Below, piece by piece: positions 55,462-63,714 of a DNA stretch of 64,000 nt. Under the pieces are notes generated by a model. That model saw only the letters and a program-made list of their open reading frames with translations. It was not told where the DNA came from and searched no databases. A program made the position numbers and the translations under genes. The stretch covers positions 1,177,354-1,241,353 of the forward strand of contig NZ_LNYG01000013.1 of the NCBI RefSeq assembly GCF_001467745.1, written 5' to 3'. The number at the start of each line of letters is the position of its first letter. The first letter of the stretch is position 1. Origin of the DNA: Legionella jamestowniensis. Its GTDB lineage: Bacteria; Pseudomonadota; Gammaproteobacteria; Legionellales; Legionellaceae.

Positions 55462-56016
55462 CTACATGGTGTCATCCGCCGGAGGTTTTTCTACACTAGC
55501 GTTTTTAACTACCGTTGGAGTAGCAGGCTCTCCATGAATAGCTGTTTCCAGTTTATTCATGCGCCCGTATTTGAAAAAAATTTCTGCCGTTAAATACAAG
55601 GGCGCTATTAAGGCTTGCCAAAAATTATCGATTAAGGCAGGTCGCTTTCCTTCGATATAATGTCCAGCTAACTGTATTGCCCAACCAAAAACAAAGGTGA
55701 ATACAAATGTCCATAAGGCACCCCTCGTGGGGCCAGCCCAACTAATGAGATGTGCGAGCCAAAGCAAGAAAAACATGATGGGGGTTAAGACCAAGGCTAA
55801 ACGCCAATTTAAAAGGAAATAATAAATGAGTAAGAGTACCGTGGCGATGCTAGCTAAGGTTGTGTCCATTACGCCGGGAACAATCAAATGAAAAAAACCT
55901 AAAAAAATCATCAAGGAGAAAATAATTAATGGTACACCAACAAGATGTGTGTAAAGCGTCACGGGTTTTTGATGATACTCTGCATAAAAATGGGCTTGTT
56001 CAATAAATGACTTCAT
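55462..56016 (-). CDS. Mpo1/YGL010w-like (DUF962) membrane protein
   Basis: The AGGA ribosome site is best placed for the ATG at 56016, giving 184 residues starting MKSFIEQAHFYAEYHQKPVT. The pattern continues LYTHLVGVPLIIFSLMIFLG, several membrane helices, and the C-terminal GHYIEGKRPALIDNFWQALI then APLY, the Mpo1 hallmark with metal-binding His residues (HxxxH near 10-14). Yeast Mpo1 is an iron-dependent dioxygenase that shortens 2-hydroxy fatty acids in sphingolipid breakdown. Bacterial members are uncharacterised. A 55395-55413 hairpin GGCGTCTT/AAGACGCC lies downstream. Confidence 0.82.
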   Translation of the reverse strand: MKSFIEQAHFYAEYHQKPVTLYTHLVGVPLIIFSLMIFLGFFHLIVPGVMDTTLASIATVLLLIYYFLLNWRLALVLTPIMFFLLWLAHLISWAGPTRGALWTFVFTFVFGWAIQLAGHYIEGKRPALIDNFWQALIAPLYLTAEIFFKYGRMNKLETAIHGEPATPTVVKNASVEKPPADDTM

Positions 56017-56167
56017 TTTGATCATCCTGAAAAGTTTAATGAAAACATAGCACAGAGTTCTAGAAAGGCCAAGTTAGCCAAGGGAGGCTTAATTGCAAAT
56101 TAATACATTCTTGATCCTTTTTGAACAAATTGTTATCATGTGAGCCTTCTACTTATACTGCAGTCCT

Positions 56168-57298
56168 ATGAAATACGTTAAGATTTTAATTGCCTTTATT
56201 TTGGTACATATAGGGGTTGCCAACGCTGGCGAACCAAGTTTACGGGATAAGATAGGACAAATGCTTATCATTGGTTTTGAAGGTAAAACAATCGATGATG
56301 CATCTGCTGTGACGAAAGCCATTAATAAAAATAACATTGGCGGCGTTATTCTGTTTGATTATAACTACCACACCCAAACTTTTGATAAAAATATTGCAAA
56401 CCCTGAACAAGTAAAAAAATTAAATCAACAACTGCAATTAGCTACTAGCAAGGCGAACGATAAGCATCACCGTCCACAGCTTCCTCTACTTATTTCCGTT
56501 GATTATGAGGGTGGTGCGGTAAATCGTCTTAAATCAGAGTATGGTTTCCCACAAACTGTTTCCGCGGCTGAAGTAGGGAAAATGATACCTGAGGATGCCA
56601 ACCTGATTGCACAGACGATGGCTGCAACGCTTAAAGAGGCTGGTTTTAATTTGGATTTTGCCCCGGATGTTGATGTTAATATTAACCCTGATAACCCTAT
56701 TATTGGCTTGTTGAGCCGTAGTTTTTCGGATAAACCAGAAGAAGTTGCCTTTTATAGTAGTATTTTTTCACAAGATTTTTTACAACATCGTGTCCAATGT
56801 GTTTACAAACATTTTCCAGGGCATGGAAGCTCAGCTACTGACTCGCATTTAGGATTTGTTGATGTGACGGATTCTTGGCAAGAGTATGAGTTAGACCCCT
56901 ATAAACTGTTGCTGAACAGTGAAACCCCTTGTGGCATGATTATGACTGCGCATATTGTCAATCGCAAGTTGGATGAAAGTGGTTTGCCCGCCACGTTATC
57001 TCATAAAATATTAACGGAAATTCTTCGTGAGCAATTACAATTTAAGGGCGTAATTATTACCGATGACATGCAGATGAAGGCTATTAGCGAGCATTTTGGC
57101 TTGGCACAAGCGATAACCCTGTCGATCAATGCTGGCGTAGATATGTTGCTATTTGGTAATCAACTCTCAGAAAAGCCACAAAATCCTGAAGAAATAATTG
57201 ATATCATCGAAACCAAGGTAAAACAGGGCAAAATTAAGGAAGAAAGAATTGATGAGGCTTACCAGCATATTCTGGCTTTTAAACAATTAACCTCATAG
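56168..57298 (+). CDS. Beta-N-acetylhexosaminidase, GH3 family (NagZ-like), exported
   Basis: The 376-residue protein begins with a Sec signal peptide (MKYVKILIAFILVHIGVANA). The GH3 fold has RDKIGQMLIIGFEG, LPLLISVDYEGGAVNRLKSE, NLDFAPDVDVNINPDNPIIG near 158, the characteristic KHFPGHGSSATDSHLG near 215 (catalytic Asp/His dyad) and GVIITDDMQMKAI near 297 (nucleophile Asp). Cytoplasmic NagZ cleaves GlcNAc from anhydromuropeptides; this one is exported, so it may act on periplasmic or external GlcNAc glycans. It is monocistronic, followed 48 bp later by an unknown gene. Confidence 0.92.
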   Translation: MKYVKILIAFILVHIGVANAGEPSLRDKIGQMLIIGFEGKTIDDASAVTKAINKNNIGGVILFDYNYHTQTFDKNIANPEQVKKLNQQLQLATSKANDKHHRPQLPLLISVDYEGGAVNRLKSEYGFPQTVSAAEVGKMIPEDANLIAQTMAATLKEAGFNLDFAPDVDVNINPDNPIIGLLSRSFSDKPEEVAFYSSIFSQDFLQHRVQCVYKHFPGHGSSATDSHLGFVDVTDSWQEYELDPYKLLLNSETPCGMIMTAHIVNRKLDESGLPATLSHKILTEILREQLQFKGVIITDDMQMKAISEHFGLAQAITLSINAGVDMLLFGNQLSEKPQNPEEIIDIIETKVKQGKIKEERIDEAYQHILAFKQLTS

Positions 57299-57346
57299 GG
57301 GCAGTAATTCAGTTATAAGGAATTTTTTTACTTAAGGACAAGTAGC

Positions 57347-58045
57347 ATGAAGCAAACAAAATCTAGTAATCCAACGCTTGGAGGCAAGCCAAATAGTGTA
57401 GCAACCCGCAAAGAAGAATGGTTGAAAGCAGGTTTTTCAGTGGAAAAGCTTAAGCAAGACAATCCTAAAACTACTGCCCCAGTGGTTAAAAAACTTACCC
57501 ACCCTACTTTATCAAGAGCCATGGGGCCTAAGCGAAGACTCCCGACCTCAATGCGCCTTTCTCGCAGAGAAATGACATTTTTTTATCAGGAAAACGAATT
57601 ATTCCCGCCAGAAACCGTTGTTTCCGAAGCTGAAGAAAAATTAATCAATAGACTTAAGCAAGCCATCAAAAATGCTCAAATTAAATATCAGGAACATTAT
57701 TTAAAAGGTTCTTTTCCTCGCGCAGAAACGGGCTGGTTTAGCAGTTTCCGGCATCGCCTGTTTGGCCAAAGCAGGGCACTGGATTTTAGTAAGATTGAAG
57801 CGAATGCCTTCAAAGCGCTGGTAAAAAAATTAGACGATTTTTTCAATGCAGCTGAAACTCGATACCACCACCATTCGTTTTCATCCTATCTGCTCGATGA
57901 ATTGATGGTCTTGCTTGAACAGGAAAATAAGGCTGTAAAAAAGCCAAAAACTGGAGAACATTATGACTCAAGCCATTGGACAGAGAGTCGCCTAGCTTTA
58001 GAAGAGCTCTTTACGAAAGAAAATATAATAAATTTATGCTATTAA
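57347..58045 (+). CDS. Unrecognised 232-residue protein
   Basis: The protein has no signal peptide or membrane helix. It starts with a polar, basic stretch (MKQTKSSNPTLGGKPNSVAT), followed by charged helices (PETVVSEAEEKLINRLKQAI; RALDFSKIEANAFKALVKKL). No domain was recognised. AAGGAC is seven bases before the ATG. It stands between the GH3 enzyme and a convergent unknown gene. Confidence 0.55.
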   Translation: MKQTKSSNPTLGGKPNSVATRKEEWLKAGFSVEKLKQDNPKTTAPVVKKLTHPTLSRAMGPKRRLPTSMRLSRREMTFFYQENELFPPETVVSEAEEKLINRLKQAIKNAQIKYQEHYLKGSFPRAETGWFSSFRHRLFGQSRALDFSKIEANAFKALVKKLDDFFNAAETRYHHHSFSSYLLDELMVLLEQENKAVKKPKTGEHYDSSHWTESRLALEELFTKENIINLCY

Positions 58046-58084
58046 GAATGCTCGTTTCATAAAGAAGACAGCATGATGGAAGCT

Positions 58085-58765
58085 TCAACACTCAGGTCTA
58101 TTCACATTGGAGGTAATAGCAGTCGGCATGCTGGTATAAATGCAGTGTATAAAATGATTCATCAGAGAGGATGAGGCTTGTTTTCTAAAGAGCATGTTGA
58201 CAAAAGCGTTGGCCTCACTAGGCCATTTATAATCCTCATTGGTTTCTTGTTGATTTTCATGATATATAAATTCCTTCTTCTCTTGCAAAAAAGCATCAAT
58301 AGCCTTTTTGTCAAAAGCAACCAAGGCACCGGATTTAATGGTTAAAAAATTTCCTCTAGGAATGACTTCAAACGTTTGTTTAGTCTGTACATGTACAAAT
58401 TTTTCAATGGTGGAGTCGTAGGCATAAATTTCTTCAGGGAGAGGGGCTGGAATAATAAATACCGTTAATCCATTTTTTTGTAAGAACCTGCTGACATGAA
58501 AGGCATCAAAACCCGCATTACGGATTGTCTCTAACGGCAAATACCCTAACGCTTTTTTCTCACCAACCTCAGCCAAATCCTTCATTTGGGCATGAGCAAA
58601 AAATTTCATTCTTTCCTGGATGATTGATGAAGACTTATTGGGGTTAAAAAAAGAGTTTGGATCAATTTCATTGGATGGTAAGTTAACCGGCTCCTTTACA
58701 GGAATAATATGGGATGGTTGTTTTTGAGATTTAAAAAATCGTAGTAATCGTTTTACAAAAAACAT
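58085..58765 (-). CDS. Unrecognised 226-residue protein
   Basis: The protein starts MFFVKRLLRFFKSQK, a basic amphipathic stretch that could contact membrane, and continues with a globular-looking region (GYLPLETIRNAGFDAFHVSR; VFIIPAPLPEEIYAYDSTIE). No domain is known to me. It is convergent with the previous gene, 39 bp between stops. Confidence 0.55.
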   Translation of the reverse strand: MFFVKRLLRFFKSQKQPSHIIPVKEPVNLPSNEIDPNSFFNPNKSSSIIQERMKFFAHAQMKDLAEVGEKKALGYLPLETIRNAGFDAFHVSRFLQKNGLTVFIIPAPLPEEIYAYDSTIEKFVHVQTKQTFEVIPRGNFLTIKSGALVAFDKKAIDAFLQEKKEFIYHENQQETNEDYKWPSEANAFVNMLFRKQASSSLMNHFIHCIYTSMPTAITSNVNRPEC

Positions 58766-58854
58766 ACAAGAAGGTTATAAAAAACGCCATTGTGTATATT
58801 GTAAGTGTAGTTTGTTAAGAGAGTATTAATTGGACAAGAAATGTTGTCCTGCCG

Positions 58855-58908
58855 CTCTGCACAGGACAAAATTTAGAGTCGCGTTTGTTGCAAGCTGCAA
58901 GTGAAGCC
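58855..58908 (-). repeat. Truncated family-1 palindromic repeat
   Basis: CTCTGCACAGGACAAAATTT then AGAGTCGCG matches one half of the element at 53741-53873 (reverse strand: CTCTGCACAGAACAAAAATT...). Only that half is present before the family-2 element at 58927. Confidence 0.6.
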
Positions 58909-58926
58909 ATTTTGAAATAATCTTAT

Positions 58927-59016
58927 CCCTACGTACTGCGGCTTGTCCGCAGTATCCATAGGTTTAAGTGCCCGACTTTGAACCTCTGGATTGCGAACGC
59001 GTCGCGGTAGGTAGGG
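58927..59016. repeat. 90-bp palindromic repeat, family 2, with inverted ends
   Basis: CCCTACGTACTGCGGC at the left end is mirrored by GTCGCGGTAGGTAGGG at the right end. Inside is a hairpin TACTGCGG-cttgt-CCGCAGTA (58934-58954). Such MITE-like elements are common in Legionella-type genomes. It is next to a broken copy of family 1, in a 263-bp gap with no gene. Confidence 0.7.
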
Positions 59017-59028
59017 GCTGGAGTTAGT

Positions 59029-59355
59029 TTAGCTCGGCTTAGTATTAGGAAGGATCAATTCATCATAAACGGCTGCCCCACCATTAATAATATTTCTAAA
59101 CGCATTATAAATCTCCGCACTTTCTCTGTTACCCTGTGCAGCAAAAAAAGTGTGGGCACGGTGCAGAACATTTGAACCAATGCGTCTATTTTTACCTATC
59201 TCATGAAAGGCGTATAATGCACAACCATTAATAGCAATGGTTGCAGCCAAACCAAATTTGACATCAACAAGATAAAAGATAGAAGAGGCCAGGCTAGCCA
59301 CGGCTAAAAGACACAATGTTTTATCCAATTTTTCCTTAAGTTGTTCTTGTGTCAT
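59029..59355 (-). CDS. Unrecognised small protein with two membrane-like segments
   Basis: The 108-residue protein starts with a charged MTQEQLKEKLDKTLC and has hydrophobic segments LLAVASLASSIFYLVDV and FGLAATIAINGCALYAFHEI, followed by polar helices (RAHTFFAAQGNRESAEIYNA). No family recognised. It is preceded by the family-2 repeat and a 324-bp gap containing a family-1 repeat. Confidence 0.55.
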   Translation of the reverse strand: MTQEQLKEKLDKTLCLLAVASLASSIFYLVDVKFGLAATIAINGCALYAFHEIGKNRRIGSNVLHRAHTFFAAQGNRESAEIYNAFRNIINGGAAVYDELILPNTKPS

Positions 59356-59452
59356 GATTTTTCCTTATAGAATGATTCAAGAAAATATATGTTAGCAAAA
59401 AAAAATACATAAAATCCATTATAAAGGCTTTGAATGTGTAAATTGTTTTGTG

Positions 59453-59561
59453 TGCGGGGATAAAGATTTAGAGTCGTGTCTTTGCGAGAGTTAGCGAAGC
59501 ATCGAGTGCGATCTTTGAACAAAAGTCTGTTCTGGATTGCTTTACTTTGTTCGCAACGACG
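59453..59561 (-). repeat. Palindromic intergenic repeat, family 1, inverted copy
   Basis: The reverse complement of 59534-59561, CGTCGTTGCGAACAAAGTAA then AGCAATCC, agrees with 53761-53788 in 26 of 28 bases; the middle AGAACAxAxxTTTGTTCAAA and the far arm also align. The rest of the 324-bp gap 59356-59679 shows no gene. Confidence 0.75.
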
Positions 59562-59679
59562 ATAGAAAAAATTTGTTGTTCCCCGTTTTGAACAGCATTA
59601 AATGGTCAAATACTCTCTAACAATAAGAATAAATCCTTTTATGATGCAACTCCATTTCTGTTTATGCGGTCACAGTAAA

Positions 59680-60000
59680 TTAAAAATCAATTTCAAAAAA
59701 ACGTGGATCATAAGCATAGCAATTCCACCAGAATTTTTGCTCACCTAATTCAATGTGCACACGCAACATGTCAAGATTTACAAGCCGGGGTTGAGGATTG
59801 AGATGACAGACTCGATAAACACCACCCACAAATACAAAATGGTAGCCTGAGGCAGTGATATTATAGCTTTCGGGGAAGCTATAATATTCACCGTGAGGTT
59901 CCAAAAGAATAGCCTTGTGAGATAAAAGAATTCTCTGGCTTATCGCTGTGATGCTAAAAAAAATTAAAAACAAGGAAAGACCAACCAGTATTTTTCTCAT
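59680..60000 (-). CDS. Unrecognised small protein with N-terminal membrane anchor or signal
   Basis: The 106-residue protein opens with MRKILVGLSLFLIFFSITAI, then polar residues with no clear signal-peptidase site, so it may be an anchored or exported small protein. The rest is beta-rich (YHFVFVGGVYRVCHLNPQPR) with two cysteines. No family recognised. Confidence 0.55.
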   Translation of the reverse strand: MRKILVGLSLFLIFFSITAISQRILLSHKAILLEPHGEYYSFPESYNITASGYHFVFVGGVYRVCHLNPQPRLVNLDMLRVHIELGEQKFWWNCYAYDPRFFEIDF

Positions 60001-60150
60001 GAGGCCAACTCCTTTGGCAAAGGATAATTCTTTGACTGATTTAATTATAAACTAACTATACTAATAATAGATTGCGCATCGGAGATAGGTTTTGATTGCT
60101 TGATGATTGACAAATTTTAAACGGATGTAATAACAGGAACGGTGATTATC

Positions 60151-60420
60151 ATGAAAGAAAAACATTTTGCTTATAAGGTAACAAGCCAAGATTCAGGACT
60201 AGTCTGTACACAAGCCGAGTTTGAGGAAAATAAAATGCTTGATTTGCTCAAAGAAATTCAACAAAAACATATTGAGGGTATTTATTGGATTTTTAAACAA
60301 AGGGAGGATGAGGAGCAAGAGCCACTATGTATAATAGATTGTTACCATAATAGAATCTATTACCATTATTCGGGTGAGGTTGAGGATATAACTTCTACCA
60401 TTAAGAAACTGAGCAAATAA
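60151..60420 (+). CDS. Unrecognised small acidic protein
   Basis: The frame opens at 60142, but MKEKHFAYKVTSQDSGLVCT from the ATG at 60151 has GGAACGG about 10 bases upstream and is chosen (89 residues). It is acidic and soluble, ending YYHYSGEVEDITSTIKKLSK. No family recognised. It is 4 bp from the 3' end of the convergent tag gene. Confidence 0.5.
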   Translation: MKEKHFAYKVTSQDSGLVCTQAEFEENKMLDLLKEIQQKHIEGIYWIFKQREDEEQEPLCIIDCYHNRIYYHYSGEVEDITSTIKKLSK

Positions 60421-60424
60421 GCGG

Positions 60425-60985
60425 TTAACGTTGTACTTCAGGCCAACGGAAACAGCATTCAAGATGATCATTAACCATCCCTACTGCTTGCATCAATGCA
60501 TAACAAGTAGTAGGCCCCATAAAGGAAAAACCGTCTTTTTTTAATTGCTTGGCCATGGCGGTGGCTTCTGTTGTTACAGCAGGAACTTCTGCGAGCTTTT
60601 TCCAGGCATTTTGAATCACGATCCCCTGTGTAAACTGCCAGAAGTAATCCACAATATTTTCTCGCTGGGCTACCCTTAAAAAGCATTGCGCATTATTGCG
60701 TACGGAAATTATCTTCAAGCGATTACGAATGATAGTTTCATTTTGCAACAATTGCTCAATGTCGTTATCACTCAATAAAGCAAGCTTCTCTGCTGAAAAA
60801 TTTAGAAAAGCGTTACGCATTGCTTCACGTTTTTTTAAAATGGTAAACCAGCTTAAGCCTGCTTGCATGCCTTCCAGAATAAGCATTTCAAATAGTTTTT
60901 GCGGGTTTCTAACAGGAACCCCCCATTCTTCATCATGATAAGCAGTATAAAGAGGGTCTTTTGTAGACCAATCACATCGTTGCAT
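60425..60985 (-). CDS. tag: DNA-3-methyladenine glycosylase I
   Basis: The 186-residue protein matches Tag: CDWSTKDPLYTAYHDEEWGV near 4 (zinc-snap Cys4 and His17), LFEMLILEGMQAGLSWFTIL near 32, and GFSFMGPTTCYALMQAVGMV near 153 ending VNDHLECCFRWPE with the last zinc ligands. It excises 3-methyladenine from DNA without needing AP-lyase activity. It is isolated, with a short convergent neighbour. Confidence 0.96.
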   Translation of the reverse strand: MQRCDWSTKDPLYTAYHDEEWGVPVRNPQKLFEMLILEGMQAGLSWFTILKKREAMRNAFLNFSAEKLALLSDNDIEQLLQNETIIRNRLKIISVRNNAQCFLRVAQRENIVDYFWQFTQGIVIQNAWKKLAEVPAVTTEATAMAKQLKKDGFSFMGPTTCYALMQAVGMVNDHLECCFRWPEVQR

Positions 60986-61120
60986 AGATTTATCCAGACT
61001 AATACGTCAACCAGTTCAAGTAGCTAATGTTCGTTTATTGTGGATTCACCGGAATACATTATGGGTACCACGGAAAAACCGTGGTACGTTGCTGTTTGAA
61101 TAAAAGTTAATGGCCAGCGT

Positions 61121-61540
61121 TTAATGCTTTTTACCTAAATAACGTCTAATTTTGTAAGGTGATGGCATAATATCTGACTGCAGGGCAACCGCAAAATGTT
61201 GTTCATCCAATTCATACAAACACACCCAGCCTCCTTCATCGGGCTCAGCAACAGGGCTACCTGATAAATAACGCAAAGCCTTGTTGGCTTCTTCCAACGC
61301 TTCTTCGTCATCTTCACCTTCAAAGGGTCCACTGGCAAATACCCAAGTATTGTCGGTGCCATAAGTGCTTATTTCATAGGCAAAATAGAGTTTAGGCATT
61401 AATTCTTCTGCATTGGATAAGCCTGCTACTTTAATCGCACTTACAGCGGGGCAAACGGGAGGTGCTTTAAAGGCAGCAAACGATGAACCTGCAATAACTA
61501 ATGCGCCGGCAAAAGCGATTAACTTGGATTTAAACATCAT
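61121..61540 (-). CDS. Secreted/periplasmic protein, DUF4949-like
   Basis: The frame opens at 61561, but CGGAG lies nine bases before the ATG at 61540 (MMFKSKLIAFAGALVIAGSS), giving 139 residues with a clear signal peptide ending near FAAFKA. The mature part has CPAVSAIKVAGLSNAEE then FEGEDDEEALEEANKALRYL and two cysteines. I recall a Legionella family DUF4949 with this CPxVSAIK start; that assignment is from memory. Role unknown. Confidence 0.65.
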   Translation of the reverse strand: MMFKSKLIAFAGALVIAGSSFAAFKAPPVCPAVSAIKVAGLSNAEELMPKLYFAYEISTYGTDNTWVFASGPFEGEDDEEALEEANKALRYLSGSPVAEPDEGGWVCLYELDEQHFAVALQSDIMPSPYKIRRYLGKKH

Positions 61541-61641
61541 GTTTTTAAACTCCGTGGACATTAATAATTCTTCGCCAGCCTAACAAGGGGATGAATTTCT
61601 TGCAAGACAATTTTCGGAATTAAAGAGGAATTGCACTAAAA

Positions 61642-62211
61642 CTACATGAAATTAAATGTCCACTTCCCTAGAATAAACAAGACGTTACCTTCTCTACCTG
61701 ATCCAGGTACATAGGTTGCTGATAAAGTCACATTCCGATGATTCAATGAAACCCAGGGAAGAATACCTGGAAAAGGAATACCGTGTAAAATATCGGGACG
61801 GGCGGTTATTAAAACAGTGTATCCAGCGCCAAGACGGGTATTGTCACTTAAATGGGCGACTTTTAAGAAAGCATAACCTAATGCGGGCTCTATATTTTTG
61901 TGGGAATCAAGAAAAGCGATCGTATAAATGCCATGCCAATCCCCTTTCTCATCATACAGGCCTTTTCCTAAACCACCCCCCCAGGCAGCTTCATTATAAG
62001 AGTTGATTTTGTACTTGGGGTAGGTATAACGATTATGCCAGGCATAACCTGTCACGTAGAGTTCATTGTGACCTTCATACCAAAGTTGATGCATGCGATA
62101 ACAAATGGGCTGAAACCAGGAAAACCAGCCACCACATGCTTCATCATATTGATTAGCGTGAGCGCAACTTAGACTGGTTAATAAAAAAAAGCTAATTAGA
62201 GTTTTTTTCAT
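61642..62211 (-). CDS. pagP: Lipid A palmitoyltransferase PagP (Rcp)
   Basis: The 189-residue protein has a signal peptide (MKKTLISFFLLTSLSCAHA) and the PagP outer-membrane beta-barrel pattern: NELYVTGYAWHNRYTYPKYK near 49 with the catalytic His, NEAAWGGGLGKGLYDEKGDW, and GYTVLITARPDILHGIPFPG then ILP near 130 ending FILGKWTFNFM. PagP adds palmitate to lipid A in the outer membrane, raising resistance to cationic peptides; the L. pneumophila version (rcp) contributes to infection. Confidence 0.93.
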   Translation of the reverse strand: MKKTLISFFLLTSLSCAHANQYDEACGGWFSWFQPICYRMHQLWYEGHNELYVTGYAWHNRYTYPKYKINSYNEAAWGGGLGKGLYDEKGDWHGIYTIAFLDSHKNIEPALGYAFLKVAHLSDNTRLGAGYTVLITARPDILHGIPFPGILPWVSLNHRNVTLSATYVPGSGREGNVLFILGKWTFNFM

Positions 62212-62313
62212 TGATTCATTGGCCGGAGCTGCACCTTGGCATGGTTAATGCTAAAGTTGATTATAATTAATGAGTTTCTTTAGTAACTTCATCAACCTAT
62301 AGAGCATATTATC

Positions 62314-63696
62314 ATGGACTTGTTTCGCAAAAAAGCAGTTAATGAAGTTTGTAATTCAGGTTCGCCTTTGTCGCAATGCCTTTCGGCTCTTGATTTGGTT
62401 TTTTTAGGTGTGGGTGCAATCATTGGTGCCGGAATTTTTGTAATAACAGGGATTGTTGCTGCGACTCAAACTGGACCTGCAATCATTCTTTCTTATGTAA
62501 TTGCAGGTTTAGCATGTGCGTTTGCGGCACTTTCTTATGCTGAGCTGGCGGCATCCGTTGGAGGATGCGGGAGTGCCTATGGTTATGCCTACACGGGATT
62601 TGGTGAGTGTATAGCATGGATTGTGGGTTGGGATCTATTACTGGAATATTCAATAGCAGTTTCAGCTGTTTCCGTAGGATGGAGCGGTTATTTTAATGAT
62701 TTTTTGCGTTCTCTCCATTTGCAATTGCCAACTAGCTTACTGCACGGACCAGCTAGCGGCGGGTGGTTTAATGCATCGGCCTTCGCCATTATTGTCATTC
62801 TTGGCTCGCTTTTGGCTTGGGGTGTGAAATCAAGTTCGCGCTTTAACAACTTAATGGTATTGGTAAAGCTAATTGTTATTTTTCTTTTTATTGTCATTGC
62901 CACAACGGAGGTAAAAAGCGAAAACTGGTCCCCCTTTATGCCTTTTGGTTGGCAAGGCGTGGTTGAAGGTGCATCACTTATCTTTTTTGCCTATATTGGT
63001 TTTGATGCTGTATCGACTGCCGCCGAAGAAGCGGTTAATCCTCAACGTGATTTACCGATTGGTATTATCGGCTCGTTGTTTATATGCACAGTTTTATATA
63101 TTGTAGTGTCCGGTTTATTGACAGGAATGACTCATTATTCAACACTCAATGTTGCTTCCCCTATCAGTCATGCTCTTTTATTGTTAGGACATCGTGTGGT
63201 AGCAGGTCTTGTCGGTGTAGGTGCTATCGCTGGATTAACGACTGTCATGCTGGTGTTGTATTATGGGTTAACCCGTGTATTTTTGGCGATGGCACGCGAT
63301 GGTTTATTACCAGACTTTTTTGCAGTGACGAATAGTCAGAGAAAAACCCCGGTTAGAATTATTGTGCTATGTGGTTGTATTATGTCTTTAGCGGGAGGGT
63401 TGGTGCCTATTGATGATTTGGCTGAACTGGTGAATGTGGGCACTTTGTTTGCCTTCATGGTGGTTTGTTCAGGAGTGATATTTTTGCGCTACAGCCACCC
63501 TAATCTGCCCCGGCCTTTTAAGACGCCTTTAATGCCAGTGATTCCTGTTTTGGGTATTCTTAGCTGTGCCTACCTGCTCATTAATTTACCATTGGCCAGC
63601 TTGTTGCGATTTGCAGTTTGGATGGCGGTGGGCCTGCTAATTTATTGGTTTTATGGCCGTTTTCATAGCGTTCTTAACAAACAAGTTGAAGCCTAA
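62314..63696 (+). CDS. APC-superfamily amino acid permease (cationic amino acid transporter-like)
   Basis: The 460-residue protein has about twelve membrane helices. The first contains LDLVFLGVGAIIGAGIFVIT, the APC signature with GAGIF; others include YGYAYTGFGECIAWIVGWDL, FAYIGFDAVSTAAEEAVNPQ near 228 and FLAMARDGLLPDFFAVTN near 327. This layout resembles YfnA/CAT-type transporters that import amino acids by proton or sodium coupling. It precedes the ExoD-like gene by 18 bp. Substrate unknown, likely Arg/Lys-type or other cationic amino acids. Confidence 0.9.
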   Translation: MDLFRKKAVNEVCNSGSPLSQCLSALDLVFLGVGAIIGAGIFVITGIVAATQTGPAIILSYVIAGLACAFAALSYAELAASVGGCGSAYGYAYTGFGECIAWIVGWDLLLEYSIAVSAVSVGWSGYFNDFLRSLHLQLPTSLLHGPASGGWFNASAFAIIVILGSLLAWGVKSSSRFNNLMVLVKLIVIFLFIVIATTEVKSENWSPFMPFGWQGVVEGASLIFFAYIGFDAVSTAAEEAVNPQRDLPIGIIGSLFICTVLYIVVSGLLTGMTHYSTLNVASPISHALLLLGHRVVAGLVGVGAIAGLTTVMLVLYYGLTRVFLAMARDGLLPDFFAVTNSQRKTPVRIIVLCGCIMSLAGGLVPIDDLAELVNVGTLFAFMVVCSGVIFLRYSHPNLPRPFKTPLMPVIPVLGILSCAYLLINLPLASLLRFAVWMAVGLLIYWFYGRFHSVLNKQVEA

Positions 63697-63714
63697 CTAG
63701 TTACGAGAAGCAAT

